Source: Myxococcales bacterium
Lineage (GTDB): Bacteria > Myxococcota_A > Polyangia > Palsa-1104 > JAEUJZ01
Assembly (NCBI GenBank): GCA_016794465.1
Contig: JAEUKA010000063.1
Location: 1 to 53,798, forward strand
Reading direction: 5' to 3'
DNA: 53,798 bases
Part shown: positions 33,699 to 42,938 of the stretch, one piece after another
Position numbering within the stretch: the stretch's first letter is position 1
How the letters are laid out: every line of letters begins with the position of its first letter
The notes under the pieces: model-generated
Told to the model about the DNA's origin: nothing
Databases searched by the model: none
The model's input: only the letters and a program-made list of their open reading frames with translations
Made by a program: the position numbers and the translations under genes

Positions 33699-36440
33699 GT
33701 GACGAGCCCCGCCGACCCCAAAGCCGTCCAGGCGATGCCCGCGTGGGTTGCCGGAAACCCGGTGCCGCCCGAGGTCCGTCTGGGGAAGATCCTCCAGAAC
33801 GAGTTTCACATCCTGCGTGTCCTCGGTGAAGGCGAGCTGGGCGTGACGTATGAAGCCGAAAACTCGCGCCTCAAGGGCAAGTTTGCGGTCCTGATGCTGC
33901 GACGAGAGCTGAAGCCCACGCAAGGCATGATGCTGTCGGTGCAAAAGGATCTGCGCGCTGCCCAGCCGCTGCAGTCGCTCGGGCTGATGCCGGTGAAGAT
34001 GCTGGTCGATCAGTTCGACATTCCCGGCTTTGCCACCGAGCTGCTCGACGGAGAGACGCTGCGCCAGCGGCTGCGACGGGGACCGCTGCGGGCCGAGCGA
34101 GCCGTCGCGATGGTGCTACAGGTCGCCAAGGCGCTCGACGCGCTGCACAAGGCCGGCGCCGTCCACGGGGATCTGCGACCCGAGAACATCTTTTTGGTCC
34201 GTCCGACCGCCAAGTCCAGCTTCGCCGGCAAGATCGTTATCGTCGAGCACAGCCTCTATCACCTGCGCCGTCGCCCCGCCGGACTCGACGATCAGCTGCC
34301 GCTTTATAAGCTGATGTATCGGCCACCGGAGCTGCTCTCGGGAGAGACGGGTCCGCATCCCGGTGGTGACGTGTTTGTCCTCGGGGCGATCTTGCATGAG
34401 TGCCTGACCGGTCGACCGGCGTTCTTCGACGAGGTTGCCGACTTTGTGATGGACAACCTGCACCAGCCGCCGAAGAAGCTCGTGCCGAACCCGCAGACCG
34501 GGCTTTCCGACGAGCTATGTCAGCCTCTCGACGAGCTGGCGCAGTGTGCCTGTGCCCGCGATCCCAAAGAGCGACTGCCGGACATGTCGTCGCTGGTAGC
34601 GTCTCTGGAGGGTCTGGTCAAGAGCAAGGGTCTGAAGCTGCCCGACGTGCTGACCGAAGCGCCCGACGCCAACAGCCAAGACGAGAGCAAGAGTGAGCAG
34701 CGCATGCACCGACTGCTGGAGCGTCGCTCAGGCGTGTTTCCCGTGCTGGGTCCAGCGCCGGTTGAGCCCGCGCCGCCAAGTCGCCCCGCTGCCCAGCCGT
34801 CGCCGCAAGCTCAGCCGTCTCCGCAAGCCCAGCCGTCCCCGCAAGCCCAGCCGTCTCCTCAGCCCGCCGTCAGCAAGTCCGCCGATCCACTTGGGCCGCT
34901 GCAAGCGATCACCGCGCCGAAAAAGAAAGTCACACAGATCCTGCAAAAGCTGTCGAGCGCGTTTCCGGTGCTCACGGTGTCGCCAGACGGATCGGCGATC
35001 GAGGAGCGGACGATTCAGCCGACGCCGCCGGCTCAGCCAAGTGTGCCCGCCGTCGTAGCGATGCAACCGCCGCCTCCCGCTGCTCCGCCACCCAGCGACG
35101 AGCCGCAGAAGCCTGTTGAATCTCAGAAGCCTGTTGAATCTCAGAAGCCTGTTGAACCTCAGAAGCCTGTTGAACCTCAGAAATCTGATGAACCTCAGAA
35201 ATCTGATGCGGCTCCAATGCCTGACGAGCCTCCGAAGTCTGACGAGCCTCCACCACCAAAAGTTGAAGCCAAGCCCGTCCTCAAGGCCAATGTTGCCGAG
35301 GCTCTGTCGCGGCTGCGCAAGCCGGGCGTAGTCGTCGAGCTGAAAGGTCCACCACCGGCTGCTCTGCCATTCGCCGTGCCGTCAGCCGAACCGCCGCCAG
35401 CTGCGGTGCAGCCCGTCGCCCCAGCGCCTGTCGAGCCGCCCAAGACTGCTCCTCCGATTGCACCTGAACCGGTCGAGCTTCCCAAGACTGCTCCTCCGAT
35501 TGCACCGACACCGTCGCCAGCTGTAGCGCCCCCGCCGAGTCCGGACCCGAAGCCCAGCTCGCCGCGTCGAGTGTCCGAGTCAACGATGCAGGTCGAAAAC
35601 CTCGACGATCTGCTGGTGAGCTTGCCGTCGCTGCCCGCCGTGCCGATCGTGCAGTCGGGACCGCCGTCGCTGTCATCGATTCCGACCTCGGCAGCGATCG
35701 AGAGCCTGCGACCGGAACACGACCCGGCCCTGCTGAGCGCGCAGACCCGGCCTCTTTTGCCAGCCATGCTCGGGGAGCTGCTGACGCCGCCGCTGACCGC
35801 CCCGCCACCGGCCTCTCTCGGGCTCGAGCCGCAGCCGACGCCGCCACTCACCGCCCCGCCGAATGCAGCCAGCCTGCACGAAGCTCCGACGCGGACCAAG
35901 CTGCCGGTGGATGCCATTTCAGCCCAGCCGACCCAAGCGTCCGTCCCCTCCGTGCCGATGGCGACGCCCAGTGTGGTGCCGATCATTCCGCCCGAGGCAG
36001 TCGGCAGCGGCAAGGTCACCGAGCGCCCAAGCGACGGCATTCACGACAAGCCCACTGCCGCCTCGATTCCCAGCATCGACCTGATGAGCCGCGTCGCCGC
36101 TGGACCGACCGCAGGAGCAGGCAGTAGCCCGCCGCGCGATCACCAGAAGCTCCTCGAGAGCAATCCGATCATTCGGCCCGAGCCGCCCAAAGAGAGTCCG
36201 TCCCCCGCGCCCCGCGCCATCGATTCGCCGGACCCGAAGCTGGTCTTGCCGGCCCAGGTTTCGACCGCGCACACCACCCTTGCGCCCCGCGCCGTGTCGC
36301 CCAAGCCGGTCCACGTGCAAAAGTCCCCCGAGCCGGGCCTGCGACAGCTGCTGCTGAAAAACCAAGAGATCGTGGCGGCGGCCCTCGGCGCGCTGCTCGT
36401 GCTGCTGATTGGGCTTCTCTTCTACGCGCTCATCAAGTAA
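33699..36440 (+). CDS. Tail-anchored pseudokinase with a long Pro-rich linker
   Basis: 913 residues, GTG start. Residues ~28-310 form a kinase-like domain with an intact glycine loop (VLGEGELGV). The ATP lysine is lost (FAVLML, K replaced by L65), the catalytic loop HGDLRPENI keeps Asp, and DFG is replaced by VEHSLY. So ATP binding and phosphate transfer are both doubtful. A ~560-residue linker of P, A, Q, E and S follows, with tandem units such as PSPQAQ and QKPVE. The protein ends in one hydrophobic helix (IVAAALGALLVLLIGLLFYA) as a C-terminal membrane anchor, so the kinase-like head hangs in the cytoplasm. The gene is followed after 47 bp by an inositol-monophosphatase-like gene. Confidence 0.87.
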   Translation: MTSPADPKAVQAMPAWVAGNPVPPEVRLGKILQNEFHILRVLGEGELGVTYEAENSRLKGKFAVLMLRRELKPTQGMMLSVQKDLRAAQPLQSLGLMPVKMLVDQFDIPGFATELLDGETLRQRLRRGPLRAERAVAMVLQVAKALDALHKAGAVHGDLRPENIFLVRPTAKSSFAGKIVIVEHSLYHLRRRPAGLDDQLPLYKLMYRPPELLSGETGPHPGGDVFVLGAILHECLTGRPAFFDEVADFVMDNLHQPPKKLVPNPQTGLSDELCQPLDELAQCACARDPKERLPDMSSLVASLEGLVKSKGLKLPDVLTEAPDANSQDESKSEQRMHRLLERRSGVFPVLGPAPVEPAPPSRPAAQPSPQAQPSPQAQPSPQAQPSPQPAVSKSADPLGPLQAITAPKKKVTQILQKLSSAFPVLTVSPDGSAIEERTIQPTPPAQPSVPAVVAMQPPPPAAPPPSDEPQKPVESQKPVESQKPVEPQKPVEPQKSDEPQKSDAAPMPDEPPKSDEPPPPKVEAKPVLKANVAEALSRLRKPGVVVELKGPPPAALPFAVPSAEPPPAAVQPVAPAPVEPPKTAPPIAPEPVELPKTAPPIAPTPSPAVAPPPSPDPKPSSPRRVSESTMQVENLDDLLVSLPSLPAVPIVQSGPPSLSSIPTSAAIESLRPEHDPALLSAQTRPLLPAMLGELLTPPLTAPPPASLGLEPQPTPPLTAPPNAASLHEAPTRTKLPVDAISAQPTQASVPSVPMATPSVVPIIPPEAVGSGKVTERPSDGIHDKPTAASIPSIDLMSRVAAGPTAGAGSSPPRDHQKLLESNPIIRPEPPKESPSPAPRAIDSPDPKLVLPAQVSTAHTTLAPRAVSPKPVHVQKSPEPGLRQLLLKNQEIVAAALGALLVLLIGLLFYALIK
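34798..35215 (+). repeat. 18-bp in-frame tandem repeats in the pseudokinase linker
   Basis: Two arrays. About four copies near 34800-34868 encode PSPQAQ. About six copies of an 18-bp unit at 35104-35210 encode [PS]QKPVE and QKSDEP. Both keep the frame and probably vary in number among strains. Confidence 0.85.
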
Positions 36441-36487
36441 GAGGCGGGCGTCTCCGCAGCATGCCTTCGCGCGGGGCCCACACCGCC

Positions 36488-37303
36488 ATGAGCCAAAGCT
36501 TCCAACTGTCCTGTCTTGACGCTGCTCTCTCGATTGCCCAGGCCGCTGGCCGCATCCTCGCCGAGGGTGCCTTTCGCCGTCACGCCTCCGAGAGCAAGTC
36601 CACCAGCGCCGACCTTGTCACCCGCTACGACCGCGCCGCCGAGGAGGTCATCTGTGCCGCCATCGCCAGCCGCTTCCCCGATCACCGCATCTTGGCCGAA
36701 GAGAGCGGCGACCATGGCGGAGCGAGCGACCGTCCACGCTGGATCATCGATCCACTCGATGGAACCACCAACTTCGCGCACGGCCTGCCGCTGTTCTCAG
36801 TCTCGATTGCCTGCGAGTGGGAAGGTCAGGTGCGCGTCGGGGTCGTTCATGCGCCGGCACTCGGCTGGACCTTTTCGGCTGGGCTGGGACTGGGCGCCTT
36901 CCGCAACGGCGAGCGACTCGCGGTGTCTCAGGCCCCGTCGATTGAGCAGGCGCTGCTTGTCACCGGCTTTCCGTACGACCGCAAGACCGCGCGCGACAAC
37001 AACTTCGCGCAGTTTCTGCACCTCAAGCGGCGGGCGCAGGGGATTCGGCGGCTCGGCTCGGCGGCGCTGGATCTGTCGCTGGTCGCAGCTGGCAGCCTCG
37101 ATGGCTACTGGGAGATGAAGCTCAAGCCGTGGGACATTGCAGCCGGGCTGCTCCTCGCGAGTGAGGCCGGGGCAAAGCTCAGCGACTGGCAAGGTCGTCC
37201 CGTCGAGCTCTCACGGGGCGAGGTCCTGTGTGCCAATCCACACCTCCATGCCGAGCTGCTCGCGGCCCTGCGCCACATCGAGCACGGCGTCTTTACCCCG
37301 TAG
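36488..37303 (+). CDS. Inositol monophosphatase family protein
   Basis: 271 residues from the ATG at 36488 (MSQSFQLSCLDAAL); 36461 is a possible longer start. The metal-dependent phosphatase motifs are all present: ILAEESGDHGG, WIIDPLDGTTNFAHGLP and LKPWDIAAGLLLASEAG. Homologues dephosphorylate inositol-1-phosphate or related sugar phosphates (SuhB-like); some act on histidinol phosphate or 3'-phosphoadenosine 5'-phosphate, which cannot be told apart here. The gene follows the tail-anchored pseudokinase on the same strand. Confidence 0.9.
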   Translation: MSQSFQLSCLDAALSIAQAAGRILAEGAFRRHASESKSTSADLVTRYDRAAEEVICAAIASRFPDHRILAEESGDHGGASDRPRWIIDPLDGTTNFAHGLPLFSVSIACEWEGQVRVGVVHAPALGWTFSAGLGLGAFRNGERLAVSQAPSIEQALLVTGFPYDRKTARDNNFAQFLHLKRRAQGIRRLGSAALDLSLVAAGSLDGYWEMKLKPWDIAAGLLLASEAGAKLSDWQGRPVELSRGEVLCANPHLHAELLAALRHIEHGVFTP

Positions 37304-37339
37304 CTGCTGTCGATCGTTTTCGTGGTCCAACAAGTCGTA

Positions 37340-37367
37340 TTGACTTTCGTTCAACAAGCGCTATCGT
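37340..37367 (+). promoter_or_regulatory. Candidate promoter overlapped by a TTGA/TCAA dyad
   Basis: TTGACT at 37340-37345 and TATCGT at 37362-37367 are 16 bp apart, a plausible sigma-70 type promoter for the gene starting at 37402. The -35 region forms half of an imperfect palindrome TTGACTTTCGTTCAA (37340-37354), and CAACAAG occurs on both sides. The dyad looks like a repressor operator such as TetR proteins use. No regulator gene is adjacent. Confidence 0.4.
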
Positions 37368-37401
37368 CTTCTTAGCGGCTATTGAACAGGAGTCAACAGC
37401 G

Positions 37402-38235
37402 ATGTTAGAAGCAGCTCTTCCCGTCGAGAAGTCGGTTCCTAAGCCTCGGTCCCCAGAGCTTCCGCTCACCGGTCCGATTCCCCGTCACTGGTTCGCCGGC
37501 AATGCGCTGGCCACCCACCTTGTCAACGGCGTCAGCATGCTGTTCCCGGCTGGTGAGCGCTTCTTTGTGCGCTCGGTGAACCACTACCTGGGGCAGCTTC
37601 CCGATCCGCTCCTGCGGGCCCAGGTCAAAGGCTTCTTCGCGCAAGAGGGTCGCCACGCCAAAGAGCACGACCGCTGGAACGAGATCCTCGTCGCACAAGG
37701 CTTCTCTGTTGACCACTTCCTGGCCGGTTACGAGCGGCTGGCGTATGGCGTCATCGAGCGTGTGTCCTCACCGGCGCTGCGACTGGCGACCACCGCTGCC
37801 TGCGAGCACTTCACGGCGCTGCTGGCGGAAAAGGCGCTGCGCAATCGCATCCTCGAGCATGCCGATCCGACGATGCGAGCACTCCTTTTGTGGCATGCCG
37901 CCGAAGAGATCGAGCACCGCGCGGTCGCTTTCGATGTCCTTGCGCAGGTTGCGCCCAGCTATCCACTGCGGATCGCAGGACTGGCGATGGCGACGGCGTG
38001 TCTGGGGACATTCTGGCTGTTTGCAACGACGATGCTGCTGTGGCAGGACCGCAAGACGGTGTGGCCGAAGCTGCGCTTGCACCTTGGTCAAATTCGCGCC
38101 GTACGCAAGGAAAGGAATCTGAAAGGAGTCTTCCTGCCCGGGATCTTGGCCTATCTGCGCCGCGACTTTCACCCCTTGCAGCTGGATCTCGATCAGCTCG
38201 CGGCAGACTACTTGCTCGACGCAAAACTAGCGTAA
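37402..38235 (+). CDS. Predicted metal-dependent hydrolase (PF10118 family)
   Basis: 277 residues, ATG with an AGGAG site. It matches the poorly studied PF10118 family. The helical core carries conserved His/Glu pairs that look like a ferritin-like di-metal site: FFAQEGRHAKEHDRWNE, ACEHFTALLAEKAL and LLWHAAEEIEHRAVAFDV. A hydrophobic segment (ATACLGTFWLFATTMLLW) suggests membrane attachment. The monooxygenase gene begins 13 bp downstream, and the pair is likely to act on the same lipophilic substrate. Although named hydrolase, the EH.W/EE..H pattern would also suit an oxygenase. Confidence 0.85.
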   Translation: MLEAALPVEKSVPKPRSPELPLTGPIPRHWFAGNALATHLVNGVSMLFPAGERFFVRSVNHYLGQLPDPLLRAQVKGFFAQEGRHAKEHDRWNEILVAQGFSVDHFLAGYERLAYGVIERVSSPALRLATTAACEHFTALLAEKALRNRILEHADPTMRALLLWHAAEEIEHRAVAFDVLAQVAPSYPLRIAGLAMATACLGTFWLFATTMLLWQDRKTVWPKLRLHLGQIRAVRKERNLKGVFLPGILAYLRRDFHPLQLDLDQLAADYLLDAKLA

Positions 38236-38248
38236 GGAGAGACTCCCG

Positions 38249-39712
38249 ATGAGCACCCAGCACATCGTCATTGTCGGCAGCGGCTTCGGCGGACTGGGAA
38301 TGGGAATCCGGCTCAAGCAGGCCGGCATCCATGACTTTACGATCCTCGAGCAAGGACCGGAAGTTGGGGGTACCTGGCGCGACAACCACTATCCCGGCGC
38401 CGCCTGCGATGTCGAGTCCCACCTGTATTCCTATTCCTTCGAGCCCAATCCCCGCTGGTCGCGGCGCTTTGCTCCGCAGCAGGAGATCCTCTCCTATCTG
38501 ATTCACTGCGCCGACAAGTACCAAGTCCGTCCCCACATTCGCTTTGGCTGTGCCGCAACCTCGGCCCGCTTCGATGATCAAAGCGGCACCTGGGAAGTGA
38601 ATACCAGCGACGGAAAAATGATCCACTGTCGGACACTTGTGGCTGCTTGCGGAGGACTCAGCAAGCCGGCGATTCCTGATCTTCCTGGGCTCGATTCCTT
38701 TGGCGGAAAGGTCTTCCATTCTGCCCGCTGGGATCACTCCTATTCCCTGTCCGGAAAGCGCGTGGCGGTGATCGGAACGGGTGCCAGTGCGATCCAGATC
38801 GTTCCCGCAATTGCGTCTCAGGTGGCCAAGCTGTCGGTCTTTCAGCGCTCGCCACCGTGGATCATTCCCAAGCCCGATCGTCGAATCAAGCCGGACCGCC
38901 AGCAGCGCTATGCAGATCATCCACTTTTGCAGCGCCTGACGCGGACTCTGTTCTACCTGATTCACGAGCTGGCCGGAGTCGGATTTGTCGTCGAGCCCAA
39001 GCTGTTTCAGCTGCTCTCTCGCTTGGTCAAAAAGTACATCGCGCGGAGCATTCCTGATGAGTCTCTGCGTGCGCAGCTAACCCCCAACTACGCCTTGGGC
39101 TGCAAGCGGATTCTGCTGTCGAACGACTACTATCCAGCGCTGTGTCAGCCCCAGGTCGAGCTAGTGACCGCGCCGATTGAGACTGTGACCCGCAGCGGAA
39201 TCCGAACTGCAGATGGGGAAGACAGAGCCCTCGATGCAATCATTTTGGCAACTGGATTTGCAGCCGCTGATGTTGTCTCTCCCTTCCCGATTCTGGGTCG
39301 TAACGGAGTCGATCTCAGCGACGTGTGGAAGGACGGAGCAGAGGCCTACTTAGGAACCGTGATTTCCGGATTCCCAAACGCATTCCTAATCGTGGGTCCG
39401 AACACTGGACTGGGGCACAGCTCGATGGTGTTTATGATCGAGTCGCAGATCGCGTACATCTTGTCGGCGATCCAAGCGATGCAGCTGGGAAAGCTCAGCG
39501 CCGTCGAGGTCAAGTCCGACGTACAGACTCGCTACAATGCCACGATTCAAGAGCGTCTCAAGCACACCGTCTGGTCCAGCGGCTGCACCAGCTGGTATCA
39601 CGCGAAGAACGGCAGGAACACCACGCTGTGGCCGGGCTTCACGTTCGAGTTTCGACTCCGCACCCGCCGCTTTTCCGCACGCGACTACGTCATCGAAAAG
39701 CTGGCTCACTGA
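38249..39712 (+). CDS. Baeyer-Villiger-type flavin monooxygenase
   Basis: 487 residues, AAGGAG site. The first FAD dinucleotide motif is VGSGFGGLGMGIRL, followed by GGTWRDNHYPGAACDVESHL. The Baeyer-Villiger fingerprint F-G-G-K-V-F-H-S-A-R-W-D (FxGxxxHxxxW) is present, then a second dinucleotide site GTGASAIQIVP and LATGF near 330. The C-terminal part has SSGCTSWYHAKNGRNT.LWPGF. Such enzymes use NADPH and O2 to turn ketones into esters or lactones, or to hydroxylate. It is the second gene of a pair with the PF10118 protein. Its last bases overlap the convergent cytochrome gene. Confidence 0.93.
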   Translation: MSTQHIVIVGSGFGGLGMGIRLKQAGIHDFTILEQGPEVGGTWRDNHYPGAACDVESHLYSYSFEPNPRWSRRFAPQQEILSYLIHCADKYQVRPHIRFGCAATSARFDDQSGTWEVNTSDGKMIHCRTLVAACGGLSKPAIPDLPGLDSFGGKVFHSARWDHSYSLSGKRVAVIGTGASAIQIVPAIASQVAKLSVFQRSPPWIIPKPDRRIKPDRQQRYADHPLLQRLTRTLFYLIHELAGVGFVVEPKLFQLLSRLVKKYIARSIPDESLRAQLTPNYALGCKRILLSNDYYPALCQPQVELVTAPIETVTRSGIRTADGEDRALDAIILATGFAAADVVSPFPILGRNGVDLSDVWKDGAEAYLGTVISGFPNAFLIVGPNTGLGHSSMVFMIESQIAYILSAIQAMQLGKLSAVEVKSDVQTRYNATIQERLKHTVWSSGCTSWYHAKNGRNTTLWPGFTFEFRLRTRRFSARDYVIEKLAH

Positions 39713-40071
39713 CCGGGCGGCTTTTCCGGAACGTGCTTGCCGCGATGACAGGTAAAGCAGGTGACGCGATTCATCGTCGCTGGATACTTGGCGTTGATCT
39801 CCTGAACCATCCGCATCATCTCGCGCGCCTTTTCCTTGAGCGGCGTCTCTGCGGAAGGATCTTTGGGATCGTGACAGTGCTCACAGCCCACCCCAAGTGC
39901 CACGATCTGCAAGTTCATCTGCGCGATCAGCGCTTTGTTGGTGGTGGTCTTGGGCAGCACCTGCAGGTTCTTGAAGCCGGCGCGGGCCACCGGAATCAGC
40001 AAGAGCAGCGACCCGATGAGCGCTCCCACCACCACCGAGCCCTTCCGCCTGGACGTAGAAAAGGAATCCAT
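39706..40071 (-). CDS. Small dihaem c-type cytochrome
   Basis: 121 residues with an N-terminal membrane/signal segment (SVVVGALIGSLLLLIPVARA). Two haem c attachment sites, CEHCH and CFTCH, occur with the methionine-rich helix AREMMRMVQEINAKY between them. This spacing resembles the C subunit of photosynthetic reaction-centre cytochromes (PF02276), which also occurs in non-phototrophs as a periplasmic electron carrier. It ends HRGKHVPEKPPGQ and overlaps the end of the monooxygenase gene by 7 bp on the opposite strand. Confidence 0.85.
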   Translation of the reverse strand: MDSFSTSRRKGSVVVGALIGSLLLLIPVARAGFKNLQVLPKTTTNKALIAQMNLQIVALGVGCEHCHDPKDPSAETPLKEKAREMMRMVQEINAKYPATMNRVTCFTCHRGKHVPEKPPGQ

Positions 40072-40221
40072 GTGTCTTGCTCACTCCTGAAGCAGCGGCG
40101 CGACCGATTTGGTTGTTGGCTGGCTGTCGTCTTGCTGCCGTAGCTGTTGCGATGCTGTGACCGCGCGTTTTATTCGCACCTATGCTACGCGAACCGCAAA
40201 AGTACCGACAACCCCTTTGGG

Positions 40222-41418
40222 CTAGTTGCTCTTGAGGTGCGAAAACGGTGGGTGAGGGACATTGGGTACTGTCGCTGTCGGCGTCCTGCGGATGTAAAAC
40301 AGCCCCGGATTCGGATCGGCATCCATGTTGTGGGTCAGCTGATAGACCGTGTTCACTTTGGGATGGTTGACCCAGTCGATGAAGTTCTTGGCTTCCTGCA
40401 CCACATACATGTAGACGCCGTTGGGACGAGCGCGGGTGCGAATCACGACCCCCTGATCTCCATAGGGCAGTGCCAGCAGGCTCTTGCGGAAGCCCTCGCT
40501 GTAGGTGAAGTAGCGCTCGGCATTGGAGAGATACAGGACGTTGACTTTGACGCCCACCGCCGTGATCGCGCTGGCGATGCTCGACATGCTACCACCGACG
40601 GTAAGGTCGCCTCGGACCATCACCACCCGGCCGGTGCGGAACAGCTGCGCCACGTAGTCGTACTGGCTCTGATCATCGAGGAACCAGCGGATGTTGTGCT
40701 GTTTATAAATGCCCACCACTTTGCGAAAGCGCGCCAGCACCGAGCCGCGCGACATCTTGTACGCGTCAACGATCGCCGCCCGCTGCTTGGGATGCGGATA
40801 GGCCTCGCTCAGCAGCCGCAGCGCCGTCGCCTCGTTCTTGGGCTCCCACAGCGACTTGAACTCCTCGGGGGTGTTGCCGTGGATGAAGAACACCCGATAG
40901 ACGTAGTGGACGTTGACGACCACCTGATCGAAGTCAAACAGGACCAGCAGCTCCGGCTTTTGCCAGCCCGCGAGCACGTAGTTTTGATCGGTACCGACCC
41001 CGATGTACGCGCCGCCTTTGTTCTGCACCGTCGGCAGCCACAGATCATGACGATCTTCATTCGAGATCACATAGTGCGTGCCACGAACGAGGTGCGGCGG
41101 CGGCGGGTCAGACACAATCTTGTTGAGCATCTCGGTCCAGGCCTGACTCACCGGCGAAAGCGGACTCGTCGCGGTCGCTGAAGGCGGAGTCGCTACCGTC
41201 CCTGTCGTCGCTTGCACCGCCTGCTGCATCGCCATCGGCGCCACCGACACCATCGCCGCCTGGGTTGCCGACTTGTCGATGTGAACTTGGGCGTGACCGT
41301 CGCTGGTTACGACTGCGAGCGGCAACAGCAGCAGCGGCAAGGACCGCAGCCAGCGCGGCTTGGCCGAGGTCAAATGGGACGAGGGTTTTACAACGTTGGA
41401 ACCTAGGTCTGTGGGCAT
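40222..41418 (-). CDS. Exported conserved hypothetical protein
   Basis: 398 residues. Signal peptide RSLPLLLLPLAVVTSDGHA. After a Thr/Pro/Ala-rich linker the domain reads THYVISNEDRHDLWLP, GGAYIGVGTDQNYVLAGW, ELLVLFDFDQVVVNVHYVY, LTVGGSMSSIASAITAVGV, KVNVLYLSNAERYFTYSEGF and YMYVVQEAKNFIDW. The order looks like a Rossmann-type methyltransferase-like fold, as I recall from the Leptospira LIC_10091 family, but without a clear S-adenosylmethionine motif. The function is unknown. The gene is alone on its strand with a cytochrome gene downstream. Confidence 0.78.
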   Translation of the reverse strand: MPTDLGSNVVKPSSHLTSAKPRWLRSLPLLLLPLAVVTSDGHAQVHIDKSATQAAMVSVAPMAMQQAVQATTGTVATPPSATATSPLSPVSQAWTEMLNKIVSDPPPPHLVRGTHYVISNEDRHDLWLPTVQNKGGAYIGVGTDQNYVLAGWQKPELLVLFDFDQVVVNVHYVYRVFFIHGNTPEEFKSLWEPKNEATALRLLSEAYPHPKQRAAIVDAYKMSRGSVLARFRKVVGIYKQHNIRWFLDDQSQYDYVAQLFRTGRVVMVRGDLTVGGSMSSIASAITAVGVKVNVLYLSNAERYFTYSEGFRKSLLALPYGDQGVVIRTRARPNGVYMYVVQEAKNFIDWVNHPKVNTVYQLTHNMDADPNPGLFYIRRTPTATVPNVPHPPFSHLKSN

Positions 41419-41513
41419 GTCGTGCCTGGGGGGCTACGCGCTCCAGCGACGCGCAGTCCTCCGCCGCGATCATACCGTCAAAAAACCCCGGAAGTAAACG
41501 GGCTTACATAGTT

Positions 41514-42920
41514 TTATAGGACCAATTCATCGATAACCCGCTTCAGCGAGGCCAGATTTGTCACCACCTCGGCGCGCGTGATGTAGGGCAGGTAGTCTTT
41601 CATCGCGCTATCGCCAAACATCCACGACGACGGCTGCTCGGGATGAAGCCACAGGACATGCCGCGCCCGCGCCTTGACCCGCCCAAGCGCCCACGCCTCG
41701 GGAGGAAAGTAGTTCGAGCGCCCGTCCCCGAGGATGATCACGGTCGTGCGCGAGGTCACCGCTTCCAGGTGATGCTCGACAAACTGACGGAAGGCGCGGC
41801 CGTAGTTCGAGTTGGCAGCGACGCTTACCACTGCTCCGGAATAGACCTTCTCGACGGCGCGCTCGATCTCACACTGCTCGAACAGCGGCGTCGCTTCGCC
41901 CAGGTCCGAGACGAACACAAACGATCGCACCTTCGCAAAGCGCTCTTGCAGCGTGTAGGCAAGCTGCAGCGTAAAGCGCGCAACCTGCCGCACCGAGTCC
42001 GAGATGTCACACAAGATGCAGAGCCGAGGCTTGTGCGGTCGCCGGGTCCGATAGCGGAGCTGAAACGGAACGCCTCCCGTCGCCAGTGCCGCGCGCAGGG
42101 TCCGCCGCATGTCGAGCCGACCGTGACGCAGCTTCTGCGGCTTTTCGCGCCGCTGGGTCTTGAGCTTGTCGGCGAGGCGCCGGACCTCGTGCCGTAGCTG
42201 CGCCAGCTCCGTTGCGGACAGCTGCGAAATCGACTTGTGAAGGAGCAGATCGCGCGTCTGCTCCTCGGCAAAGCGCAGGTTTTGTTTTTCAAACGACCGC
42301 TGCACCTCGCCGCGCACCGCCCCGCGCAGCTGCCACAGGTTCTGCTCGGCCTGCCGCAGCACCGTCTGCGCCACGTCCTCACCCAGCTCGGGCGCCATCC
42401 GTGCCATCAGCGACCGCAGCTCCGAGTCGGCCTGCCGAAACCCGAGCTGATCGAGCAGTCCTTGCGTGAAGTAGCCGATCTGCAGCGGGCTCTGCATCCG
42501 CGAGACATCGATCCGCAGCCCTGACAGTCGCAGCAGCAGATCCAGCCCCACCCGTCGCAGCCCCAGCCCCAGTCGCGCCGTCGGATCGAGCCGCGCCGCT
42601 TCCGTCGCCAGCCGCGCAATCACCTGCTCAATCTGATCATCGGACAGGCCCGCTTGGCGGAGTGCTGCCACGAGCGGTGCCTCCTCTCCGTCAACCAGCA
42701 GCGTGCCGGCGCGAAAAAAGAACAGCGAAAACAGATCGTGAAAGCGGCTCTCGTCCTCGGGTCGCTTGACCAAACAGGCTGAAAGCGTCGCGCGCACCAG
42801 CTGCGGATCAGCAAGCCCAGTCAGCGTCAGCGCGCGCAGGGCATCCAGAAGCTCTGCCGTCGACGCGGGTACGCCGTTTTTGCGCAGCAGCGCGACGAAC
42901 TCTTGGATTTGATCCAACAT
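41514..42920 (-). CDS. VWA domain CoxE-like protein
   Basis: 468 residues. N-terminal helical part (FVALLRKNGVPASTAELLDAL), a charged arginine-rich middle, then a von Willebrand A domain with an intact metal site: LCILCDISDSVRQVARFTL (DxSxS), TLQERFAKVRSFVFVSDLGEAT and RTTVIILGDGRSNYFPPEA. This is the CoxE family, which normally works with a MoxR-type AAA ATPase to insert metals into enzymes. No MoxR gene is visible here. It lies downstream of the P-type ATPase gene on the same strand, 18 bp apart, so co-transcription is likely. Confidence 0.88.
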   Translation of the reverse strand: MLDQIQEFVALLRKNGVPASTAELLDALRALTLTGLADPQLVRATLSACLVKRPEDESRFHDLFSLFFFRAGTLLVDGEEAPLVAALRQAGLSDDQIEQVIARLATEAARLDPTARLGLGLRRVGLDLLLRLSGLRIDVSRMQSPLQIGYFTQGLLDQLGFRQADSELRSLMARMAPELGEDVAQTVLRQAEQNLWQLRGAVRGEVQRSFEKQNLRFAEEQTRDLLLHKSISQLSATELAQLRHEVRRLADKLKTQRREKPQKLRHGRLDMRRTLRAALATGGVPFQLRYRTRRPHKPRLCILCDISDSVRQVARFTLQLAYTLQERFAKVRSFVFVSDLGEATPLFEQCEIERAVEKVYSGAVVSVAANSNYGRAFRQFVEHHLEAVTSRTTVIILGDGRSNYFPPEAWALGRVKARARHVLWLHPEQPSSWMFGDSAMKDYLPYITRAEVVTNLASLKRVIDELVL

Positions 42921-42938
42921 CGATTTTCCTTGACTTTT

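Noticed and set aside
41419..41513. Strong terminator between the CoxE-like gene and the exported hypothetical gene
   Set aside because: Only a 4-bp CCCG/CGGG stem before a T-run is visible; too weak to list.
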